Assembly: GCF_932276165.1 (NCBI RefSeq)
Contig: NC_064002.1
Span: forward strand, 3,844,001-3,908,000
Origin: Plutella xylostella
Lineage: Eukaryota > Arthropoda > Insecta > Lepidoptera > Plutellidae
Length of the DNA: 64,000 bases
Direction of reading: 5' to 3'
A program made the translations under genes and the position numbers. Under the pieces are notes generated by a model. It was not told where the DNA came from and did not search any database. It saw nothing but the letters and a program-made list of their open reading frames with translations. Of the stretch, positions 12,601-21,600 are shown piece after piece. How positions within the stretch are numbered: the first letter of the stretch is position 1; each line of letters begins with the position of its first letter.

Positions 12601-15600
12601 CACCCGTGGCCGCCCCGGCATACAACCCGGCGCCTGTTTCCGCCCCGGCATACAACCCGGCGCCTGTTTCCGCGCCGGCCTACAACCCTGCGCCCGCTCC
12701 AGTCACCAACAGTAAGCGAGTCACTTTTGCTATCTAATTTATTGTTGTAGCCTGAACTGGCTATCATAATAGCCGTAGTGTAGATATATTAAGTCATTTT
12801 ACGAAAAGGTATAGATTTCAATACTTTAATATTTTTTAATTTGTTTTATGATTGTAAGGCGGATCTAGTCACTACGACCTTTCTAAGGTATCCTCTGGAA
12901 AATTCCTGGATACTCGGTAGCTATGTTACTTATTTGATTTTAAGGAGGAGTTACAGCATTTAGGTTGATGTTTCTACTTTTTTACGTTTACTTATGTACT
13001 TACTTATTTCATATTTATTTACAGTTTGAGTGTAGGAATTTAATTTCATATCTATAATTTTTACTTAATATTACATTCTAGTGTCCAGTGCTTTGGTTCA
13101 CATAGGGGACTGTGAGCCAAGTTTTATTAAACTTGTGATCATCATCAGCTACTAAACTACCTCCGATACTTTTTATTAAAGAGCAGTTTCTGTTATTGGC
13201 ATCCAATTTTATTTTATACACATAATTACAATGAATTATTTTTCTACAGAGAGGCCTGTTTCCTTTTTTAAAGGTAATCGGAATTATAAATAAGAGTTAA
13301 GCTTCGCTCAGCTAAATATGACTTTATCAGCAATGTATTATATTGTCTATGCTCTGCAACGCTAGACGCAAGCAATCGATCAACAGTAGTTGTAATAGAA
13401 GCTATAAATTTAACTCTCCTAGCAATATACATTTGATAGGAAACATATCCTACTAAGACTAGTATAATGTTTCTCTCAGGTGCTATATCAGTGCCCTAAC
13501 TGCAGTCTTATTTATACAGCACTTTGAGCTTTATTCACACTAAAATTACTTACTTAGTAAGCTTTTCAACTATTCTAATACGTTTTTCATCTATTTCTTC
13601 CCACCCATTTTTGCCACCACCCATCTACCTAAATTACTAACAGACAAGCCCAAAAGTGTTGTGTGGCCCCCTACGAACCCCCTTGAAGGCGAAGTTTCGA
13701 AGATGCCAGACGCGACAGATATGACGGCCATGCCTAGCCCCGGAAACACAGAATCTATCATCCAATCACTTTGCTCGCAACAAAAGATGGCCGAGACGGC
13801 AGTGACTTCTAGCCAACAAATGATATCAAGCCAACAAGTATCCTGCTCCGAACAGATATCATCCGAGCAACAGATGCAGATTATGTCTTCTAGCCAGCAA
13901 GTGACGTCTGGTCAGCAGATGATGTCTAGACAGCAGGTGTCAAGTAGCCAACAGATGTCGTCTAGCCAGCAGATGAGTGAGATGCACATGACGAGTTCTT
14001 CCTACGGCATGGTCTCGGCCGCGACCACCACGGCGCAGACGCAGGCGCTGGTGCAGACCGTGGCACGGCGGGACGCCGGCACCGTGCAGGCCTACTCCGA
14101 ACACAAGTCGGAGAAACAAGCCTCCACCATGTACCAGTCACAGACGAGCCAACCGATACAAAACACCTACGAATCACGACCCGCCGAAAGCGAACAGTCC
14201 ATTAAAACTGAAAAAGCCTTCGTAGAAGAACAATCATATGTCACCAAATCTGAACAAATCGTGTGCTCCAGCTCTAATGGACAAACTAGGGTAGAAAAAA
14301 GCGCAGATAATGAGAAAATTGAAACTACCGCTAAACAAGCATTACAAGAAAAACCACCTGAGCCAAAGGAAAATATAAGCGCTGAAATAAAAACAAAAGA
14401 AACAACCGCAAATGAATATAAAATATCAGAATCTCGAAAAGAGAGCTTTTCAGCTACTACTACCAAAGAGTCCGCTGTATTTGAGACTAAATCTCAATTA
14501 AACGAAAGCGATGTGGCTGCCGCTATGAAACCCTCTAGCGAAATACCGAACACTATCCCTCGGGGCTTTGTGGCCAATATGATTGATGGCCTCACTACTG
14601 CTTCTGATAGGCCGTTTTCACCATTGCCAGCTCCGGTTGCCCCATCGTTAGATTCGTCTTTCAATGAGCCCGCACCCGTCGCCCCTCCCTCCCAGCCAGC
14701 TGAACCAGTAGAAGTTACTCCTCCAACAATCCAACCCCCACAACTGCCCCCGGCGCCCTCGCCAATGTTCGCCCCCCAACCCAAGCGAGGTGTCTCCCCG
14801 ATACCACCTTTAAAAGCATATAACCCACCTGAAAAGAAAGACGAACCGATCCCTATGCCACCCGAAACACAGCCGTATATCCCCCCTGATTTTAAAATAA
14901 TAATAGAACCAAAGGTGTCGAAGGCGGAGCGTGACGCGGCGTCGTCTCCGATGGTGGACGCGCTGACCACGGCGCCCGAGCGGCCCTTCACCCCCGTGCG
15001 CACCGCCATGTTGTTAGAAAGGGGCTCGCTCAAAGACGCCCTCACCACAGCTCCAGAAAGATCATACAGCCCACTACCCTTCAACGTGACTAGCCAGACT
15101 AGCCAAGTTTCCACATCGATGCAGTCGTCTACGGTGCAATCCACGTCCTCGCAAATCATAAGGCCCATTGCAACTCAAACTACGACCCAAACGATCGAAC
15201 AAGTTCATTCTGAATTTTCCACAATGCAGAATACTTGTAAATTGCAATCATCTTCTGATATGTCGGCGTTCCGGCCCGTGGCTGGCCGCCAGGTGTTCCC
15301 TCCTCCGCAGCCAGAGGACTTCTGCAAACTAGCCAACTTCCCTCCGATCAGCAATGAGTTAAAAACTAGTTTCGAAAAAGCTACCAAAGCCAATCAACAA
15401 TCAGTTGTATCAGGCCCACAAGTTTTCAAAGGTATGACGGAAACCAAATCCAACTTCGAAAAATCATCTCAAATGAGAAAAGATAAGACTCTTGCCGAAT
15501 CAAAATCTTCTCAAATGAGACAGGAAACAACCATGGCCGAATCTAATTCTTTCCAAAGTTCTTCAGTTTCTACAACCAGTATGAATACTCAAGTATTTTC

Positions 15601-18600
15601 TTCTGTTAAAACGGCTCAAAGTTTCTTTGAGCAGCTCGATAAGAAAGAAGAGATGTCATCTGTTGCTGTGAGGTCAAAAGCCGGCTTACACAAGCCCGAT
15701 AGTATTCCGACCTATCAGAAAAACTTTGATCAGCTGTTATCGCAGAGAGGCATAACTCCGGAGGTGTGCAACGCGCCGGCCATCCTGCAGCGGCCGGTGA
15801 CGCCCACCACCGACCCGCCCGCGCGCCCCCGCGACCGCTCCCAGGAGCCCCGCGCCGCCGCGCCGCAACCACCACCCCCGGCACCCAAGCCAGCTAAACA
15901 ACCTTTCGAACAGCCCCCTGTATACTTCCATAAAGATTCCACCCCAATTTCTATGACGTTCCAACCAGTTAATGACGAATCTCTTCTACGAATCTCTCCA
16001 TCGCGTAGCCGTCCAAACACACCCAGCATGATAAACAAACCGGCCCCTATCATTCCGCACTACCAGATGAATTTGATCGGAGTTGAGCACCTCGCTCCTG
16101 ACACCAACATGTGCTACACGCCGTCCAGCCCCGAGGGCGCTCGCCCACGCCCAAGCCCAGGTCCAAGTCGCCGGCGCAAGGACCACCACCAAATCCCCTA
16201 AAGGCTCAGGCACCGAGAATCAAAGAAAGCACTCCCCAAAGAAACACAACCCAGTCTTTACTTACGAAGGCAACTCACAACCTTCGAAAAGAACACGAAA
16301 TGGCACAAAAGGGTTTCCAGAGCAACATAGAGGTTTTCAATGCATCAGGCGCAAAGAATTGGGGACAAACTCAGCCTTCAATTGTTCAAGAACAAAGAAT
16401 GTCCAATGTTGGCTACTCGTCTGAAAATTACGAAAAGGGTGACTTAAAAATAAAGGAGGACTCAATGCTAAATCAGAATTACGGGCAAAGGCAAATGCAA
16501 TCACATGACGTGACCGAATATGGCAACACAACAGTTCAGTCCACCAGAAAGACCTTCGAGGAATTCGAAACTAGACAGTCCGCTCAAGTCATCGAAATTC
16601 GCAAAGGGGGTTCATCCACTGCATCCAATCAGCAAATCGACTGTAACATTCGCCCCTCCACTATTAACCCGAAGCAAGTGTTTCCGCCACCTGTCATGAG
16701 TGCTCCGGCTTCCCAACAGAGTTCATCTGTTAGTTCTAACCAGAATGTAACCTCTAGTCGTGAGACTGTTCAACCACATCCTATGACTTCTGGTGCTAAC
16801 CAAGGTCCAGTGTGTGATCCTACCCCGTCGACAGGTCCCAGTGTAGGGGCTCAAGGCCGCGGCAAGGCGTTCGGGGTGTCGTCAGCGCCCAAGCGCGGGC
16901 GCGGCGTGCTCAACAAGGCGGCGCTGCCCGGCTCGCGCGTGCCTCTCTGCGGCTCCTGCAATGGCAACATTAGGTGAATGACAGACACGAGTGACTGGTT
17001 TCAGTGTTGCATGGTTTTAGAGTGTCACTAGGTCTTGTTAGGTGTTGTGTTACTGTTGTAGTTTTACACCCCTGTGCCGTTAGACTTTAACTTGCTTTTA
17101 ACATGTTTTCATTGATTGTTATGATTTGTTCTAACAGCTAACGATATGCCGAATGTCAGTTCACCGCTGAAACCGGAGTTCAAGAGTCCTGCTGAGGAGC
17201 GTCTTATCAGGAAAATGGCCAAGATGGCGTTGAACGGTTACGAAATTGGCATCCAGAGGAAGATAAAGCCAGCGAACCACATCCAGTCCATGGCGGACAT
17301 GATCCAGGACACGGTCGTCACCAAGCACCCGCTCAACGCAGACAGCCTGTCATCTAGCGACAGCAGCCGGGAAAGCACCCTCAAAAAGCCACTGAACAAA
17401 CATATCGACAAGACATACAAAACACCTGACCACATACAAAATATCGGTGATAGGATCAAGGATACAATACTGAATAACCACCCGATGAACTCCAACTACA
17501 CAAACGGGTCCATTCCTCCGCCGCCGCCGATCCCTCAGACACCGATACCCACCACCGTGGCGCACAGTACCCCCATACATTCCGTCATCAATGATATACT
17601 GAAACGTGCAGAAGAATCACCAAAAGAGTTGAACTACTCTCTTGACAACAGCTACAATAAATCCTCCGAGAGGAACGGCAATGGATATGAAGACTACAAG
17701 AAAGAAAACAAATCAGACAACAGTTTCTACTTAAACACCTTAAAGAAAAATAATTTCATGGGAAAAGTAAATGATCATAGTGAAAATAATACACCTAAAC
17801 AAGAAGCTTTCAAGCCGGACCATAAAATTAACAACGGTTATTCCAACACGCTAAACAAAAGAAAACTGTTTGAAAGGCAAGATAATATATCCAATGGTAA
17901 CATGGATAATTCTAATACTGTAATATCAGACAAAACTGACACCTACATGAACAATTCTAATTCATACAAAAACATTCCCACTTCTAATACTGTGATAATG
18001 GACAAAACTGAAACCTTAATGAACAATTCTAATTCTTACAAAAACATTCCCAAGAAAACAATCAATGATGAAAATGATATCAAAATGTTTACAAAAGATG
18101 AACGTGAAGTAAAGACAAATCTTCTGAATACTTTACGAGACAATACCTTGTACAATTACAAAACTTCGCCTAAGCTAAATGGTACAAATGGCATCGGTAA
18201 CGGAATGAACGGTGGTTATAAACCATTCAACGGTGATAACACTGAAAAATACAACGAGCGTATAACCCCGCCAAATGGGACCGCTAATAACGATGAAACT
18301 GAATCTGTGGTGAAGCGACGACCGAAGAAGACTGACCGTAATAACGAAGGGAAGAGAGACTCGCACATAGTGGCTCGTCCTCTCAATACTATGACATCAG
18401 AGGATGTAGCTGATGGTCTCTACCCGGTGTGCCATGTTTGTGACAAAGCTATAACCAGGTAACCCAGCCTCTTAGTAACTCTATATTATAGTTCTTCAAA
18501 AATAGCTTGATCACTGTGCCAGATTGCTTAAAATTTGAGTGATTTATTTGGCAGATTATTTTAGACCAATTTATAGCAGTGGCAGCTGTCACATAGGTCA

Positions 18601-21600
18601 AGCTATATTTAAAAACTATAACAACAATACATTCCCATGTAAGAAAAATTATTACTTTTGAATGGTTTTGATTTGTAACAGCATGCTTGTTCTATTAACT
18701 GATTAACTTTGACCCAACAACCCCTACTCTTGATGAATATATAGCTTGTTAAGCAAACATATTCAAGCTTTTATCCGTTGTGAGTACAAAACTCGTTTGA
18801 AGCCTTGTAGTAAGGAGTCGCACTACTTCGACCCTTTAATCTCTATTTAAAACAGTAGTTACCTACGTCTAGTACACATTAGATAGCTTACAAAACCTAG
18901 AACAGTTTACATTTACTTTCTGCCATACAATCTTCAAAAGTTTTACGATGATATCCGCTAGAGGCGCCACTTTGTACCAACGCAAACCTACTCTTACTTC
19001 TACTTACACGTGACCTCACCAACACAGGGGTCCGTTCATAACCGCGCTGGGCCGCATCTGGTGCCCGGACCACTTCGTCTGCGTCAACGCGACGTGTCGC
19101 CGCGCGCTGCAAGACATCGGCTTTGTAGAGGAGAACGGCCAGTTGTACTGCGAGTATTGCTTCGAACAGTACATCGCGCCCGCTTGCGACAAGTGCCATG
19201 GGAAGATTAAGGGCGTAAGTGTTCAGGGCATTATACAGGATGTTGCGAAAAGAATATACGCCAATTTTGACATTCTGATTTCATTTTCGGGCTTAGATAA
19301 TTATAACATGCTGCACACGCAGGTTTCGGCTTAGTATACCCTTTTTGGAGCACCCTGTACTTCATTGTGAATAAACAGGAGGCGGTAATGCGCGTCTACT
19401 GTTTGTCACCCTGGCGAAAGGATTAGCCAGTCAGAATAGCGTCGGTCGCTGACGGCCCAGTTTGCGCCGGTATACATACATACTTATAAAGTACAGTTGA
19501 TACGTCACAACGGCTCAATTCGTACACCACATTGGATTGTCCACCCCATGGTCCCCATGTGTTTAATTTAGGTGAATGACACTGCTGGAGATAATAAAGC
19601 CCAGCATGGACTGTTTCACTTACCATGCTTACCAAACGTGGAACCCACAATGGACAACATTTCAAAAAACTAAAGCTGCTATAAATCGAAAACCATTTCG
19701 AGATTTAGCTCTAAAGGACACAATAAAAAGGTTTTTGTATTTTTTGGATGTATCATTTTCGAGAAAATCATAAAATAGTAAAAAAGTGCTGATGACGTCA
19801 TGCATCAGGTGCAATGCATTTTGATGATCAAAGCCTATAGATTTAAAAACAAAGTAACTGTCACTTTCATTTTTGATTGAATTTGACGTTTTATCGTGAC
19901 GTTGTTGTTTATTTGGGTCATTTTCATTAATTCGGTTCTGACACTTTCTGACAATTTTTTTATTTATTATTAACAGATGACCTCTATATAATATGTCCCA
20001 GAGCATGCCACCGCCTACACAGCTGAAAAAATGCTTCTGCTTATTTTTTTACATGATAAGTACCTACTTTCCATCATCAGAAATATCAATGTCATTTGAA
20101 AATGACCCATTTGTTGGTTGGCATGTAAACAAAGTTTAAATGTCTTTTGTCAGTGTCATTTGTGTTTTTTTTCGAGACACAGGCAATAGACAAAAATAAA
20201 AATTGAGCCTAATATGTGACTTCACTTCCGGTTTTAAAATAATTAACTTTAAAGTTAAAAATAACATGCAAAAATTAATGTATATACAAAATAAAAAAAT
20301 ACGAGTCCACTAATTTTCTATAATCTTTCCAAATAGCTAATAAAAATATAGGGTAAAGAAAATGAAATGTTGTCCATTTAGGAACACATAAACTCTATTT
20401 TAAACGTAACATTGATAACATTTTTCCCAAAATTTCAGGATTGCTTGAACGCTATCGGCAAGCACTACCACCCGGAGTGTTTCAACTGTGTGTACTGCAA
20501 CAAACTATTCGGTAACAATCCGTTCTTCTTAGAGGATGGACTGCCTTACTGTGAAGCAGGTAAGTGGAAAAATATAACGAGTTAATTTCTGCAGGAACAG
20601 GATTCGTTTCAGTGCCTTTTTGCGTATACAGGGTGTTAGAAAAAGGCGCATGTCAAACGGGGGTGACTCCGGTGGTCATTCTAAAGAACAATGGAACATA
20701 GATAGAGTACCTACTCTTTATTTGTACACCAAAAAGAATAGTAAAAATAACCAGATGTAACATAATTAACGTAGGGTTCAAAATGCGGTCGTATAACTTA
20801 AAGCGATCTCTGCCAGACAACCTTTTCTATTTTATGATATCGTGTATTTGTCACAATTTTAACACATCGTACAACAAAAGTTGTTCAGAATGACGACTAG
20901 ATTCACCCTCTTACGGCTTCCCTTTTCTCACACCCTGTACAAGCACCTCTATACAATGACCTCTATGCTTGCAGACTGGAATGAGCTGTTCACGACGAAA
21001 TGTTTCGCGTGCGGTTTCCCTGTGGAGGCGGGCGACAGGTGGGTCGAGGCGCTCAACAATAACTACCACAGTCAGTGCTTCAACTGCACGGTGCGTATGA
21101 CGCGAGCCCTACTAAATACACACACACACACACACACATAGATACATACAGGCCAGTTGTCGACCCGAATAGTTGAGTTCGAAATTTGAAATGTGAAGTA
21201 GGTGATGCATTGAAGGTGCAGCTAATTTTACTCTGTGATCATAATATAAAGAAACAATTGAAAATGGTGGACGGGCTCATGCTTTCTCGGCTTATTAGTA
21301 TAGCAATCTATACCTACTCCTTTCTATTCCCACATATGTGGCAGCAACGGCCGCCATCATCAGATTGTTTCTTTATGTGCGTGTGAAATGATTTTATTAT
21401 TTAACAATGAAAATGAAGTAAATTTAGCTGTTTTCAATATTTTACTTACCTCCTCATTCCAGATTTAATTAGATTAATTATTGGGGGCGGCCATTAGTCG
21501 ACACAGATTTATTGATATTTCAGTAATCCCCACACGTTTAAAATTTTTTATACATTAAAAATTACTTTACTTATGAAGATCTCGTTAGGGATAAATAAAA

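Noticed and set aside
12859..12890. Small exon GGSSHYDLSK
   Set aside because: Acceptor tgtaag is weak and the frame runs to a stop; no independent support.
13251..13273. 23-base microexon between Zasp52 exons
   Set aside because: Flanked by cag and gtaatc, but 23 bases shifts the phase so it fits neither following exon.
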